NCBI GenBank assembly: GCA_035532535.1
Contig: DATKQT010000038.1
Span: forward strand, 1 to 40,267
Reading direction: 5' to 3'
Origin: Palsa-739 sp035532535
GTDB taxonomy: Bacteria; Actinomycetota; Thermoleophilia; Gaiellales; Gaiellaceae
DNA length: 40,267 bases
The first letter of the stretch is position 1. Each line of letters begins with the position of its first letter. Below are positions 40,243 through 40,267 of the stretch, in pieces. The notes under the pieces were generated by a model. It made no database searches. It was not told the DNA's origin and saw only the letters and a list, made by a program, of their open reading frames with translations. The translations under genes and the position numbers were made by a program.

Positions 40243-40267
40243 CTTCCGTCGATGTGGACTCTTGGGA

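Overview
The window is a compact, high-GC bacterial chromosome segment. It carries actinobacterial markers: WhiA, a coproheme-decarboxylase-type ChdC/HemQ, DUF3467, an ECF sigma factor and a PknB-type kinase. The high-GC style, frequent GTG starts and 1-31 nt gene overlaps suggest a deep-branching actinobacterium, perhaps Thermoleophilia (Gaiellales/Solirubrobacterales-like). That placement is inferred from gene content and style, not from a phylogeny.

Layout. 1-730: the end of an ankyrin-repeat gene and a decayed ECF-sigma C-terminus. 734-5042: a membrane acyltransferase, then a leftward redox operon (b561-like membrane protein, ferric-reductase-like flavoprotein, FMN-binding protein, ApbE) that looks like an extracytosolic flavin electron-transfer module. 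5125-8757: CorA, tRNA-Gly, class I aldolase, a YCII protein and GlpX. 8757-11267: the leftward operon trkA-like channel, argS, glpX. 11291-14378: a rightward run of DUF3467, a nine-helix presenilin-like protein, a phosphoesterase, a lipoprotein and a Ser/Thr kinase, meeting an ECF sigma factor. 14995-20782: a tightly packed leftward cluster, DNA-alkyl transferase, whiA, gap, pgk, tpiA, gpmI. 20806-31824: proline catabolism (pruA), a glutamic peptidase, uvrC, a secreted glycosidase, chdC, small membrane proteins, a peroxiredoxin, tRNA-Leu and a large secreted subtilase. 31827-38899: an M32 peptidase, tRNA-Asn, dnaG, dgt, an SDR, a histidine phosphatase, a small beta-rich protein and an M48 peptidase. 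38907-40267: terminator, 5S rRNA and the 3' part of 23S rRNA, all rRNA on the minus strand.

The most striking object is at the right edge. The 23S rRNA gene is interrupted by a 709-nt group I intron (39418-40126) between positions matching E. coli U2604 and U2605, next to A2602 of the peptidyl-transferase centre. It encodes a single-motif LAGLIDADG homing endonuclease whose frame runs into the intron's catalytic core. Splice sites, the P1 helix with its U.G pair, the terminal G and the R and S core elements can all be read.

Other points of interest are a divergent presenilin/GxGD-like protein (11542-12366), a 162-bp inverted-repeat element that would fold over the dnaG start, two tandem 66-bp palindrome-ended repeats, and a TrkA-type channel without the usual selectivity filter. 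Central carbon metabolism is well represented: aldolase, GlpX, GAPDH, PGK, TIM and phosphoglycerate mutase all lie within about 13 kb.
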